Shown one piece after another: positions 9,530 through 19,239 of a stretch of 64,000 nucleotides of DNA. The DNA comes from Vibrio sp. D404a. GTDB lineage: Bacteria > Pseudomonadota > Gammaproteobacteria > Enterobacterales > Vibrionaceae. How positions within the stretch are numbered: the stretch's first letter is position 1; every line of letters starts with the position of its first letter. The notes below the pieces were generated by a model, which did no database searches, was not told the DNA's origin, and saw only the letters and a list, made by a program, of their open reading frames with translations. Made by a program: the position numbers and the translations under genes. The stretch spans positions 41,208 to 105,207 of the forward strand of contig NZ_JAHGAJ010000036.1 in NCBI RefSeq assembly GCF_030248535.1, given 5' to 3'.

Positions 9530-9690
9530 GTATTCTTGGGACTTCGAGAACGCACGAAGTGTCTCTGTTGGGTCCTAACTTTATATCCCAGATTGACGGT
9601 ATGCCATGCACACTAGGCAGCGAGCCTCGCGAAAGCCTGGCATATTAATCTTCTTGTCTCACATGCCCAATTGACTTCAATTGGGCTACC
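9530..9690. ncRNA. Possible structured RNA in the 9196-9988 intergenic region
   Basis: In an otherwise AT-rich 793-bp gap this stretch holds several consecutive local helices: ACTTCG/CGAAGT (9541-9560), a nested structure closed by TATGCCA/TGGCATA (9600-9644) with inner AGGC/GCCT and GCGA/TCGC helices, and a 9-bp stem GCCCAATTG/CAATTGGGC with an ACTT loop (about 9665-9686). No open reading frame explains it. It could be a small RNA, part of the lamB leader, or a relic element. There is no clear T run after the last hairpin. I could not match it to a named RNA family. Confidence 0.3.
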
Positions 9691-9899
9691 TTCCCCATTA
9701 AAAAAATTCATTATTACAAAGACTTAATAAAGAAACATTCTTGAAAATCTAGGATATCTTTCCACCACACAAAGAAAACGATTCCACAAAAACCTCATCA
9801 AAAACACGTCGTAAATACCAAAAATTCAGATAAAACGAGATTTTTATCACATTAAATAGCCATAAAACCCCTCCTCTATAAAAAATGCCAACCTCATCA

Positions 9900-9913
9900 T
9901 GAAAACGCTTCCA
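9900..9913. promoter_or_regulatory. Probable LacI/GalR-type operator upstream of lamB-like gene
   Basis: TGAAAACGCTTCCA matches the core of the palindromes at 6833 and 9273 at 12 of 14 positions and lies 76 bp before the porin start. A half-conserved CRP-like site (CGAGA-N6-TCACA) lies about 60 bp further upstream. Confidence 0.5.
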
Positions 9914-9988
9914 GAGTTTATTTACACTGCGCAGCGAGTTAGGACTCAATAAAAAAATAATCCATAAAAAATAGAATGGAGACACTTC

Positions 9989-11230
9989 ATGAAACAAAAG
10001 ACGCTTGTAAGAGCGCTTGGGCTTACCCTCGCCCTTGCACCGCTTGCTGGTATGGCCGCAGTGGAGAACATCACTTACTTCGGTTATGCCAAATGGGGCA
10101 ACATTTACACCGATAACGACGAACACAACTCAGGCAAAGGCGAGCGCAATGATGTGATTCGAGCCAGTGAAGGCTACGGTAACTACCGTTTAGGTAACGA
10201 GATGAACTGGTGGGAAGCAGGCCTCAAAGCCGACGTTTGGCAACAAGGTGATGCGTACTTTGATACCACGCTTTACCTAGGCAGTGGCGAGAGTTGGGGC
10301 GACGTTAGCTTGATCCAGATGTGGTCTGCAGGTCACGGCCTGATTGATGGACAAGCCGACGCTAAGGTATGGGCAGGTGAACGCTTCTACCGTCGTCACG
10401 AGGTCCACATGATCGACATTAAATACTGGGATACCTCTAGCACAGGTATTGGTCTAGAGGATTGGGACTTTGGTTTTGCGAAGGGCCACATCGCTTGGAT
10501 GGCACCAAACTCTAGTGTCGATGACCGCAGCCTACACAACCTTGATGCGCGTCTTAGTGATATCACGCTCAGTGACACCGCTGATTTGACCGTTGGTCTG
10601 AACTATGTCTTCACACAAAACTCGAGTTATGACGAAAGTAACATCACCACTTCTGGCGCCATGCTCTCTACACTGTATCGCCAAGCTTGGGAATATGGTT
10701 CAAATACCTTTGCTTTCCAATACGGTACCGATGCGTTGGCGGGCGGTTTGATGAGTGCAGAAGGTGGTTCAAAGCGTAAGTACAGTACGGGCGTTGAACA
10801 CGATGGTTACAGCTGGCGTATTTTCAACTCAGGTGATCTAAACGTGAGTGAAGATTTCCAAGTGATGTACTCCATCGCCTACCAAGATAAAAACCTCGAC
10901 AACGAAGAAGGTGAGAAGTGGTTCAGTGTTGGTGCTCGCCCTCAATACAGCTGGACGGATTACATGGCAACCGCGCTAGAGGTGGGTTATGAATCGGTAG
11001 AAGCTCAGAACGGTGCTGGCACCAACGACATGTACAAAGTGACAGTGTCGCAAATGTTCCAAGCAGGCAAAGGTGTTTGGGCTCGTCCATCACTTCGTTT
11101 ATTCGCGACTTACTCAGAGAAAACCGATGAGTGGGGACGCGGAGGTGATGTCTACGGACAAGCACAAAGCATAGCTACGCAAAACATAGACGAGATCACT
11201 TTCGGCTTTAACGTCGAAACGTGGTGGTAA
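9989..11230 (+). CDS. LamB-type maltoporin family outer-membrane porin
   Basis: 413 aa with a signal peptide (MKQKTLVRALGLTLALAPLAGMAA). The mature start VENITYFGYAKWGNIYTD and the C-terminal aromatic end (FGFNVETWW) are typical of LamB-family 18-stranded porins, which allow passive entry of oligosaccharides. A GGAG ribosome binding site lies just before the ATG. Its place between the alpha-galactosidase and lacZ genes suggests uptake of galactosides rather than maltodextrins. The MalM-like gene follows 70 bp downstream, as MalM follows LamB in the maltose regulon. Confidence 0.88.
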   Translation: MKQKTLVRALGLTLALAPLAGMAAVENITYFGYAKWGNIYTDNDEHNSGKGERNDVIRASEGYGNYRLGNEMNWWEAGLKADVWQQGDAYFDTTLYLGSGESWGDVSLIQMWSAGHGLIDGQADAKVWAGERFYRRHEVHMIDIKYWDTSSTGIGLEDWDFGFAKGHIAWMAPNSSVDDRSLHNLDARLSDITLSDTADLTVGLNYVFTQNSSYDESNITTSGAMLSTLYRQAWEYGSNTFAFQYGTDALAGGLMSAEGGSKRKYSTGVEHDGYSWRIFNSGDLNVSEDFQVMYSIAYQDKNLDNEEGEKWFSVGARPQYSWTDYMATALEVGYESVEAQNGAGTNDMYKVTVSQMFQAGKGVWARPSLRLFATYSEKTDEWGRGGDVYGQAQSIATQNIDEITFGFNVETWW

Positions 11231-11300
11231 TCCTACCCGGTTACTATTTTTAGACCCAACGGGGTGAGCAAAGCGCTCACCCCTCATAGGACACAAGCAG

Positions 11301-12176
11301 ATGAAACTAAAACCGCTAGCCACTCTTGTAATGGCATTGTCTTTGAGCGCATGCAGTGGATTGCCTGAGCAGGCTTTTAATACCGATTTGGATAAACAAA
11401 CGTGCTGCTCAACCCTAGAAGCGCTGCCACTCACAACGCTGTCTACACCATTCCACCAGCAAGTTGTTGTGGATGCTGAACTGCCTATCTTGAGTGACAC
11501 GGTACTACTTTCATCAAGCTCAACTTCACACCAAGCGCTTCCCGTTGTCGGCTATGAAATAACGTCAGATGCCCCATTTGCACTGCTTGTACGCTCTTAT
11601 GTCGATAACCAAGCCTTGTTTGCTGCGAGCGTCTTAGTTTATGACCAAAACTGGCAGCTTGTTGCTCGTTACTCGGCACAGGATTTCGAGTATCACCCAA
11701 CCGGCATGCGCGGTTTAGAGCGCATCGAGAAAGTCATCACGATCAACCCGCAACTAAACGGGGCGCAATATATAGTTCTCGCTTCCGACTCATCATTGCT
11801 TGGACAAAAACTCGCACGACAACACCCTGAACAGGTGTATGCAGAGTCTCAGAACATCATCGGCAGTAAACAGCTTCCTCTAGTCGCGGATTACCAAGCA
11901 TTTGGTGTCGTCGAGGTGACCACCAGCGCGTCAAACAACAATTCCGTTCTCACACTACTGACAGAACTAGGCACACAAACTAAGCAGAAACAGAATTCTC
12001 AAATGACACAATCCGCCTCTCCAGAAGCGCTGGATGAGTGGGAAGTGTTTCAATCTCAAATCGATAAAGCACTCGAAAACAACGATGTACAGCAAGCCGC
12101 TGCGCTAGCCAACCAAGCATCACAACAAGGCTATACCCAAGCCAAAGATTATCTCGTAGAGCAGCTAGCGAAGTAG
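11301..12176 (+). CDS. MalM-like periplasmic lipoprotein
   Basis: 291 aa. The N-terminus has a lipoprotein signal with lipobox LSAC (cleavage before Cys about residue 18), so it is probably membrane-anchored. The middle part (QALPVVGYEITSDAPFALLV and GLERIEKVITINP) resembles the MalM family of maltose-operon periplasmic proteins, whose biochemical role is unknown. The last 60 residues are helical and resemble Sel1/TPR-like repeats. It is probably cotranscribed with the LamB-like porin. It is followed 104 bp later by lacZ. Confidence 0.7.
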   Translation: MKLKPLATLVMALSLSACSGLPEQAFNTDLDKQTCCSTLEALPLTTLSTPFHQQVVVDAELPILSDTVLLSSSSTSHQALPVVGYEITSDAPFALLVRSYVDNQALFAASVLVYDQNWQLVARYSAQDFEYHPTGMRGLERIEKVITINPQLNGAQYIVLASDSSLLGQKLARQHPEQVYAESQNIIGSKQLPLVADYQAFGVVEVTTSASNNNSVLTLLTELGTQTKQKQNSQMTQSASPEALDEWEVFQSQIDKALENNDVQQAAALANQASQQGYTQAKDYLVEQLAK

Positions 12177-12280
12177 CTATTCGTCGCTCTCCGACTCATT
12201 CGCAACGCTATTCACCTGTATTTCACTGCGAAATGATTGCGAAACCAGATTAGTAACAAAGAAATTTAAGTAGGAACATC

Positions 12281-15200
12281 ATGACAGCATTCTCAGATAT
12301 TATTCAAAGACGTGATTGGGAAAACCCACAATCAGTGAACATTCACTGTCTTAAGGCTCACAGCCCTCTTTCCAGTTTCCGCGATATTGACCATGCCCGC
12401 GACGGTATTCAAGCCCAGCGTCAGTCGCTGAACGGACAATGGAAATTCAAACTGTTTGATGCGCCAGAGCAAGTTGACGGCGAGTTCATCGAGTCACAAT
12501 TCAATGACAAAGACTGGGATGAGATTACTGTCCCATCAAACTGGCAAATGCAAGGTTACGACAAGCCTATCTACGCCAATGTGAAATACCCATTTGAGGT
12601 AAACCCGCCGTTTGTACCAAGTGATAACCCAACAGGTTGCTACCGCACTACCGTGTCACTTTCTGAGGCGGACTTGATCAATACCCAACGCATTATCTTT
12701 GATGGAGTGAACTCGGCTTTCCACCTTTGGTGTAACGGCACTTGGGTTGGCTACAGCCAAGATAGTCGCCTGCCTTCTGAATTTGACCTAACGCCGTACC
12801 TTGTCGCAGGTGACAACAGCTTATCCGTCATGGTGATTCGCTGGAGTGATGGCAGCTACCTAGAAGACCAAGACATGTGGTGGCTAAGTGGTATCTTCCG
12901 CGACGTGACTTTGCTGTCTAAACCACAACACTGTATTGAAGACGTGTTCATCACGCCAGATTTAGACGCGTGTTACCGCGATGGTTCACTGTCGATTGCC
13001 ACTTCGATTTCTGCGCCTGACACCTACCAAGTTCAAGTGCAGCTCTTTGATGGCGAACAAGCCGTGACAGATCCACGCATCGACCGTCCGCACAACCGTC
13101 GCATCGACGAACGTGGCACATGGGATGACGTGGTATTCCAAACGTTGCAATTACGCGAGCCAAAGAAATGGACGGCGGAAACACCGAACCTTTACCGCTT
13201 AGTCGTTTCACTATTGGATGAAAACGGCACGCACTTAGAAAGCGAAGCGTACCCTGTGGGCTTCCGTAAAGTCGAAATCAACGATGGCCAATTGAAGCTA
13301 AACGGAAAGCCTTTGTTGATCCGCGGCGTGAACCGTCACGAACATCACCCAGAACTCGGTCATGTGATGACCGAAGAAGACATGATCCGCGACATCCGCT
13401 TAATGAAGCAATACAACTTCAACGCGGTACGTACGGCGCACTACCCGAACCACCCTCGTTGGTACGAACTGTGTGACCAATACGGCTTGTACGTGTGCGA
13501 TGAGGCGAACATCGAAACCCATGGCATGCAACCAATGAGCCGCCTATCGAGCGATCCACAATGGGCACACGCTTACATGAGCCGCTACACCCAAATGGTG
13601 ATGCGCGATAAGAACCACCCTTCGATCATCATCTGGTCTTTAGGTAACGAATCCGGTCACGGCAGCAACCACAATGCCATGTACGCTTGGTCTAAAAACT
13701 ACGACCCGTCTCGCCCTGTGCAGTACGAAGGCGGCGGTTCAAACACCACAGCAACCGACATCATTGCGCCAATGTACGCGCGTGTGAATACGGTCATTGA
13801 AGACGAAGCCGTGCCTAAATGGGCAATCAAGAAATGGGTATCGTTACCAAACGAAACTCGCCCTTTGATTTTGTGTGAATACGCACACGCGATGGGGAAC
13901 AGTTTGGGTAGCTTTAATGATTACTGGGATGCGTTTCGCGATTACCCTCGCCTACAAGGCGGCTTTATTTGGGATTGGGTGGATCAAGGCTTGAGCCAAT
14001 GGGATGAAAACGGCCAACACTTCTGGGCTTACGGCGGCGACTTTGGTGATGAAATCAATGACCGTCAGTTCTGCATCAATGGTTTGATCTTCCCAGATCG
14101 CACAGTTCATCCAACGTTGGAAGAAGCAAAATACTGCCAACGCATGATCACTGTGTCACTGCAAGAGCAAACCAAAGACGCTTGCACGCTGTTAGTGACT
14201 AACGAGAACTTGTTCCGTGCGACCGATAATGAGCAGTTGAACTGGTCTTTGTTGGAAGATGGCAAAGTCATCCAAACGGGGTCATTGGCGCTTAACGTAG
14301 AAGCCGACAGCCAAGCAAGCATTGAGATTGCCTTTAACTTCACGCCAAAAGCGGAAGCGCAATACCATTTAAATACCGACATTACTCTGATTGCTGCAAC
14401 GCTTTGGGCAGACGCGGAGCACGTCGTCGCTTCTGAGCAAATGCTGCTACGCAATACCGCTGGCCTTGTTCTGCCAACATTGGAAACGCAACCAGCGCCA
14501 ATGCTAACGCAGCAAGGCGATGCGATCTTAATATCTAGCCAAGACGAAAAGTACCAGTGGATTTGGGATAGCCAAACGGGCTTGATCACTGATTGGCGTG
14601 TTGATGGCGAAGCACAAATGCTTGCGGCACCACAAGATAACTTCTTCCGTGCACCACTGGATAACGACATCGGCGTGAGCGAAATCGACAATGTCGATCC
14701 AAACGCTTGGATGTGCCGTTGGGACATGGCGGGTATCGGCCAGTGGGAACGCCAATGTGTCGCTTGCCACAGTGAAACTCTGGCGCACGCAGTGAAAGTG
14801 ACCTCAACGTTCGCTTACCACTTTAATGGGGAAGTTCAGGCGATCACGACTTGGACGCACACACTGAGCAATAACGGTGAGATGACATTGGCTGTCGACG
14901 TGAAGCTGGCTGATGATTTACCACCAATGCCACGCATCGGTTTGGAGTTCGAACTGCCATTGAATGAGCAAAACGCGCCGATCACATGGCAAGGCTTAGG
15001 CCCATTTGAAAACTACCCAGACCGTTTGGCAGCGGCGCGCTTCGGCCAGCACACACAAACGCTTGAGCAAATGCACACGCCGTACATTTTCCCAACCGAT
15101 AGCGGTCTGCGTTGTGGTACGCAATGGTTGAAGGTGAATGAGTTAGAAATCTCGGGTGACTTCCAGTTCAGTGTGAGTCAGTACGCCCAGCAGCACTTAG

Positions 15201-15373
15201 CAGCAGCGAAACACACCAATGATTTGGTCGCAGAAGAGAAGATTTACGTGCGCTTAGACCATAAACACATGGGCGTTGGTGGTGATGACTCTTGGAGCCC
15301 AAGTGTGCACAAGGAATTTCAGTTAACAGACAATCAATACGCTTACAAAGTGATGTTTAAACCCGCTCAGTAA
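12281..15373 (+). CDS. lacZ: Beta-galactosidase (GH2)
   Basis: 1030 aa, full length for LacZ (E. coli 1024). Domain order is sugar-binding jelly roll, Ig-like domain, TIM barrel, second Ig-like domain and C-terminal beta-sandwich. The acid/base Glu is in SLGNESGHG and the nucleophile Glu is in LILCEYAHAMGNS. It hydrolyses lactose-type beta-galactosides in the cytoplasm. The start ATG follows a GGAAC sequence. A relic copy of its last 330 bp lies at 18677-18992. A strong terminator follows the stop. Confidence 0.95.
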   Translation: MTAFSDIIQRRDWENPQSVNIHCLKAHSPLSSFRDIDHARDGIQAQRQSLNGQWKFKLFDAPEQVDGEFIESQFNDKDWDEITVPSNWQMQGYDKPIYANVKYPFEVNPPFVPSDNPTGCYRTTVSLSEADLINTQRIIFDGVNSAFHLWCNGTWVGYSQDSRLPSEFDLTPYLVAGDNSLSVMVIRWSDGSYLEDQDMWWLSGIFRDVTLLSKPQHCIEDVFITPDLDACYRDGSLSIATSISAPDTYQVQVQLFDGEQAVTDPRIDRPHNRRIDERGTWDDVVFQTLQLREPKKWTAETPNLYRLVVSLLDENGTHLESEAYPVGFRKVEINDGQLKLNGKPLLIRGVNRHEHHPELGHVMTEEDMIRDIRLMKQYNFNAVRTAHYPNHPRWYELCDQYGLYVCDEANIETHGMQPMSRLSSDPQWAHAYMSRYTQMVMRDKNHPSIIIWSLGNESGHGSNHNAMYAWSKNYDPSRPVQYEGGGSNTTATDIIAPMYARVNTVIEDEAVPKWAIKKWVSLPNETRPLILCEYAHAMGNSLGSFNDYWDAFRDYPRLQGGFIWDWVDQGLSQWDENGQHFWAYGGDFGDEINDRQFCINGLIFPDRTVHPTLEEAKYCQRMITVSLQEQTKDACTLLVTNENLFRATDNEQLNWSLLEDGKVIQTGSLALNVEADSQASIEIAFNFTPKAEAQYHLNTDITLIAATLWADAEHVVASEQMLLRNTAGLVLPTLETQPAPMLTQQGDAILISSQDEKYQWIWDSQTGLITDWRVDGEAQMLAAPQDNFFRAPLDNDIGVSEIDNVDPNAWMCRWDMAGIGQWERQCVACHSETLAHAVKVTSTFAYHFNGEVQAITTWTHTLSNNGEMTLAVDVKLADDLPPMPRIGLEFELPLNEQNAPITWQGLGPFENYPDRLAAARFGQHTQTLEQMHTPYIFPTDSGLRCGTQWLKVNELEISGDFQFSVSQYAQQHLAAAKHTNDLVAEEKIYVRLDHKHMGVGGDDSWSPSVHKEFQLTDNQYAYKVMFKPAQ

Positions 15374-15391
15374 ACTACTGAATGAAAAATA

Positions 15392-15422
15392 AAAAGCGCC
15401 AAGGCATAACCTTGGCGCTTTT
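15392..15422. terminator. Bidirectional intrinsic terminator after lacZ
   Basis: 9-bp GC-rich stem GCGCCAAGG / CCTTGGCGC with loop CATAA, flanked by an A run on the left and a T run on the right, so it can end lacZ and the convergent acetyltransferase transcript. Confidence 0.85.
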
Positions 15423-15430
15423 CTTTGCTG

Positions 15431-16069
15431 TTAGTCTTGATTTAAATCGTAGTCCGAAATCGCAGCTTTTAGTTCGCTTAGATCCGATGAACACAAGTGC
15501 CGCTTCAGAGCTTCAAATTTTTCTGTTGGCCAATCATACACCTTCAGTTCTATAAGCTCTGAGATGACCTCCGGCTCAAAACGATACTTAATCACTTTTG
15601 CTGGTGAGCCAGCCACAACGCTGTATGGAGGGACATTTTTAGTGACCACGCTGTTTGCAGCCACAATCGCACCCTCGCCGATAGATACACCAGGCATGAT
15701 CATCGATCTCATACCAAGCCAAGAACCATCTCCGATGTGGGTATCACCTTTACCGATATAGGCTTTTTCAATGTGCTCCATAAAGGGATATAAACAGAAC
15801 CAATCCGCTCGGTGGGTATGGTTGCCGCCCATTAAGATAACCACTTCAGCACCGATGCACACATAGTCGCCGATGTATAACTGATCAATTTCCCATCGAG
15901 GCTCCCATTGACGACTCACCTCATCCCCATGCAAATATCGAACAACAGACTCTTCGAATCCGTTATCCCAGCAATCACTGTAATAACTGTGCTCGCCTTT
16001 CACAAAGATATTGGGGTTGGAAACCACTTCATGTAAATATTGGAATTTTGACCAATGTTTCTTTTGCAT
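15431..16069 (-). CDS. catB: CatB-type (xenobiotic) O-acetyltransferase
   Basis: 212 aa left-handed beta-helix acyltransferase. Hexapeptide repeats run through residues about 75-160 (IGDYVCIGAEVVILMGG, IGDGSWLGMRSMIMPGVSIG). The NHTHRADWF segment holds the catalytic His of the type B chloramphenicol acetyltransferase (Vat/CatB) family. Such genes are common in Vibrio as chromosomal or cassette copies. The enzyme transfers acetyl from acetyl-CoA to a hydroxyl; whether chloramphenicol is the real substrate cannot be told. It stands alone, convergent with lacZ. Confidence 0.85.
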   Translation of the reverse strand: MQKKHWSKFQYLHEVVSNPNIFVKGEHSYYSDCWDNGFEESVVRYLHGDEVSRQWEPRWEIDQLYIGDYVCIGAEVVILMGGNHTHRADWFCLYPFMEHIEKAYIGKGDTHIGDGSWLGMRSMIMPGVSIGEGAIVAANSVVTKNVPPYSVVAGSPAKVIKYRFEPEVISELIELKVYDWPTEKFEALKRHLCSSDLSELKAAISDYDLNQD

Positions 16070-16264
16070 ACTTACCTCTAACTCGTTTGAATTTAAATTT
16101 TTATAGTCAAAAACTTAACGAGTCAGTGGATACGGGGCTGTTTCAATAGAGGGTTGAGAGTCATAGAAACCTCTGCAATATAGGAAGAGTCAGCATACTA
16201 ACACAATACAAGATGTGACAGGAGCCTTTAAGATTACCAATCACCACCTCCAAAGTGGTTACTA

Positions 16265-17242
16265 TTACACCGTGAGAATGACTTTACCTGATAAAGGCTG
16301 ATCGGATTCAATAAGCTCAATTGCTTTGTGCACCTCTTTCAACGACAGGCAGCATTCGACATCTAGCCTCACCCCATGGCGTAAAAAGTGCTCTAACATC
16401 TTTTCAAACGCTTCACGTCGCACGGTATTCCCTACATGCTTTTCCCAGTAGCGAAGAAAAAATGTACTGAACTCAACGTCCAACCTCTTGGCATTTCTAA
16501 AAAATGAAGGGGGATAAATTTCTAAAGAAAGAGTTCCATAATTGACAAACGTCCCTCCCTTTTCCAACGTTAGGAGCAATGCCTCTCCAGCTTTCCCGCC
16601 AATCGCATCAAATGCAACGTTGGGTACTGGTGCACCTAACTTGTGGATCTGGGACGCTAAGTCCTGTTTTGCATCAATGATATATGGAGAGTCAAATGGA
16701 TAGTCGCTAGGGCGCGTTGTCACCACAATGAGCGAGAAACCTAAAGAGCAAGACAATTGAGAAAAGATTTTACCGATTGCGGAGCTTCCGGCGTTGATGA
16801 TGAGACAATCTCCAATAGTGAGCTTTGCAATCTCACTCGTTAACACCCACGAGGTTAGCGCGTTAATATATAACTGACTTGCATAACCACAATCTAAAGA
16901 TTGAGGGACACGAAAGAGGTTGTCTGGAGAGGTATCAATATAATGTTGCCAAGTACCACTCGTTGCGACCACCACACGCTCCCCGAGAGAAAACTCAGGG
17001 CTACGAGATTGGATGACTTGTCCAACCGCTTCAAAACCAGGAACTCTCGGAGGGATATGGTTCTTGCTATATTGCCCTACACCATGAATCGAGAGTAAAT
17101 CACTAGGGTTAATGTTCGTCGCTTCAATTTCAACTCTAACCTTACCCTCTTCGAGCTCTCCTAAAGAAATAGACTCAAGCTGTAAAGATTCTTGCGGATG
17201 ACCAAAGTGGAGCTGATTAACACGATAATTGAGCAATGACAT
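16265..17242 (-). CDS. MDR-family NAD(P)H-dependent oxidoreductase
   Basis: 325 aa medium-chain dehydrogenase/reductase. The N-terminal GroES-like domain (EATNINPSDLLSIHG, PPRVPGFEAVGQV) and the Rossmann domain (LIINAGSSAIGKIFSQL) resemble quinone oxidoreductases and trans-2-enoyl-CoA reductases. The Cys/His ligands of catalytic zinc are absent, so it is probably a zinc-independent reductase. No operon partner is evident: the next gene upstream is 110 bp away on the same strand. Confidence 0.8.
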   Translation of the reverse strand: MSLLNYRVNQLHFGHPQESLQLESISLGELEEGKVRVEIEATNINPSDLLSIHGVGQYSKNHIPPRVPGFEAVGQVIQSRSPEFSLGERVVVATSGTWQHYIDTSPDNLFRVPQSLDCGYASQLYINALTSWVLTSEIAKLTIGDCLIINAGSSAIGKIFSQLSCSLGFSLIVVTTRPSDYPFDSPYIIDAKQDLASQIHKLGAPVPNVAFDAIGGKAGEALLLTLEKGGTFVNYGTLSLEIYPPSFFRNAKRLDVEFSTFFLRYWEKHVGNTVRREAFEKMLEHFLRHGVRLDVECCLSLKEVHKAIELIESDQPLSGKVILTV

Positions 17243-17352
17243 AACGATTGATTTATAAGTAACTACTGGTTAACTAACAAGAATATCGTGTCTCTTATTC
17301 CTGAGCAAACGCGCTCCTCGTTTGAAGGTTGTGCTTATTGAATATCAACGTA

Positions 17353-17895
17353 CTACTTAATCAACGCTAAGATCGCTTTAAACTCTGGGGCACGGCAATC
17401 TTCGACCATTTCGTATAAACACATTTCAACGCCCGTCAATCCAACACCATTCGCTGTGAGTTTAGCCATAGCTAGCGCTTTGTTTGCTGCCGTTCTTGAA
17501 GCTGTACAATCCGTGACAAGCTCCACTCGGTAACCCATTTTTCGCAAAGATAAAGCCGTTTGATAAACGCAGATATGCGCTTCGATCCCACAGATTAGCC
17601 ATGTGTCGACTTTGGTATTCTCCACCGCCAATTTAAACGTGGCTTCTTTGCATCCATCAAAAGTGTATTTAGCGATAGCTAGATGATCTTTCGCCAGCAC
17701 TTCACGAATCGGCTCAGCTGTTGGACCTAAACGCTCTGGATTCTGTTCTAACCATAGGATAGGTAAATTAAGCGCTTTCGCTCCTTTCACCAACTTAGTG
17801 GTATTTTCAATTACAGCATCACTTTCATGCATCAAGGTCGCCAACTTGCCTTGAACATCAACGACGATCAGTCCTGTGGTGTTTTTCGATAGCAT
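17353..17895 (-). CDS. Isochorismatase-like hydrolase (YcaC family), intact copy
   Basis: 180 aa cysteine-hydrolase of the isochorismatase fold. The catalytic Asp lies in LIVVDVQGKL, and the nucleophile Cys is in the ICGIEAHICVYQTALSL segment. Related YcaC-type enzymes hydrolyse small amides, but the substrate is unknown here. A second copy with almost the same sequence, in the same orientation, lies at 28092-28633 and is frameshifted. The gene sits downstream of a truncated AraC gene on the same strand. Confidence 0.85.
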   Translation of the reverse strand: MLSKNTTGLIVVDVQGKLATLMHESDAVIENTTKLVKGAKALNLPILWLEQNPERLGPTAEPIREVLAKDHLAIAKYTFDGCKEATFKLAVENTKVDTWLICGIEAHICVYQTALSLRKMGYRVELVTDCTASRTAANKALAMAKLTANGVGLTGVEMCLYEMVEDCRAPEFKAILALIK

Positions 17896-18014
17896 TTTCG
17901 TCTCCTCTCTTCGAGTATCTATAAAAACCTCAAGCTCGATAATTTGCTATAAATGATTGTAACTTAACCCCAGATTTGAGAACTATTTAACCTAAACAGC
18001 ATTCAAGCTTGTCG

Positions 18015-18689
18015 TTAACGAACACTCTTCATCGCTAGGCGGTATTGAGTAGGTGTGGTTCTTTTATAAGCTTTGAACTGTCGATTGAAGTTAGCTTGAT
18101 TATCATAGCCAACTTTTTCGATGATGATGCCAATCGGTAGGTCTGTATTCATCAACATATCGCAAGCGACGTTCAGGCGAATCTTTCTAAGCCGCTGGCT
18201 AAAACTTTCGTTGAAGTGTTTTGCAAAGATCCGACGCACGCTGCTTTCACTCAAAAATAAATACTCAGCAAGGTCACTTGGCGCGATATTCTGATTGAAG
18301 TGTGATAGGAGATATTCGTCAATTTTTTCAAGATTCTTGTGGGTTTTGTTAGCCTTAGTGTCCACCTTCAAGGTACTGACATTTATCAGCCGAACGGCCC
18401 CATCATCTCCCAGTAATAATCCGAAGATAGCCAGTAAGTTGGACAGCTGCTGCGTTGGTGAACAGTCAAGAATGTTGGCTAGCAAAGCAACGACTTGCTC
18501 GGTGGTTTTCTTTGTAAATTGCACACCTCGATGTGCGTCTTTAAGAAGATCTGTTAACGATGTGAGTTCAGGGCAAAGATGGATTAAAGACTCAATCCAC
18601 TCTTTACGAAACCAGATTACGTGGGTCTCACACTGCTTTGAATCCTCGACAGAGTCTGAATAGATCGCATGCGGAAGGCCAGCACACAC
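18015..18689 (-). pseudogene. AraC-family regulator, 5'-truncated
   Basis: The remaining 224 codons hold the C-terminal part of a cupin-type sensor (CAGLPHAIYSD) and a complete AraC DNA-binding domain (about residues 120-220, with DLAEYLFLSESSVRRIFAKH and VGYDNQANFNRQFKAYKRTTPTQYR). Full-length members are about 290 aa, so some 65 N-terminal residues including the start of the cupin domain are lost. The break coincides with the start of the lacZ relic at about 18677, and the apparent start codon lies in relic sequence. It is probably not functional, though the HTH domain is open. Confidence 0.75.
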
Positions 18690-18992
18690 AAACGCTTGAT
18701 CAAATGCTCACGCCGTACATATTCCCAACCGACAGTGGCCTAAGTTGTGGCACACAATGGTTGAAGGTGAATGAGTTAGAAATCTCGGGTGACTTCCAGT
18801 TCAATGTAAATCAGTACGCTCAGCAACATTTAGCAGCAGCGAAAAACACTAACGATTTAGTTGATTTACGTACGCCTAGACCATAAACACATGGGCGTTG
18901 GCGGTGATGACTCTTGGAGCCCAAGTGTGCACAAGGAATTCCAGTTAACGGACAATCAATACGCTAACAAGGTGACGTTTAAACCCGCTCAG
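18677..18992 (+). pseudogene. Relic of the lacZ 3' end
   Basis: From 18677 the DNA closely matches the last 330 bp of lacZ (15050-15370). The shared segments read HTQTL, TPYIFPTDSG and KVNELEISGDFQF, then HMGVGGDDSWSPSVHKEFQL. Relative to lacZ it lacks about 11 bp near 18863, which shifts the frame, and the lacZ stop codon is replaced. Left of it is the broken AraC gene. It is a duplicate scar, not a gene. Confidence 0.85.
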
Positions 18993-19239
18993 CAAGCGAT
19001 AGAAGACATAAACACACGCCAATGTAGATCAATCCCAAAGTTCCGGCTTGGGGATTTTTCACATTTCTAAACACCTTCAAAAATTTAAAATTCATTTCAC
19101 TACCACTTCATTTATATGACAGAAAATTCAAATGTAATTAAGTTAAGTTAGATTATATCTAATTTAACTACACGTAATTTTAATATTTCTACTTCAATAT
19201 CCATTGTCATCAAATACAGCGATGAAGTAGAAAAAAATC

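Noticed and set aside
13952..14807. Minus-strand reading frames inside lacZ, up to 206 codons
   Set aside because: They mirror lacZ codons, lack any family signature and ribosome binding sites.
19080..19239. Pho box upstream of the phosphonate operon
   Set aside because: ATGACAGAAAATTCAAATGTAAT resembles only one half of a PhoB site; not enough to call.
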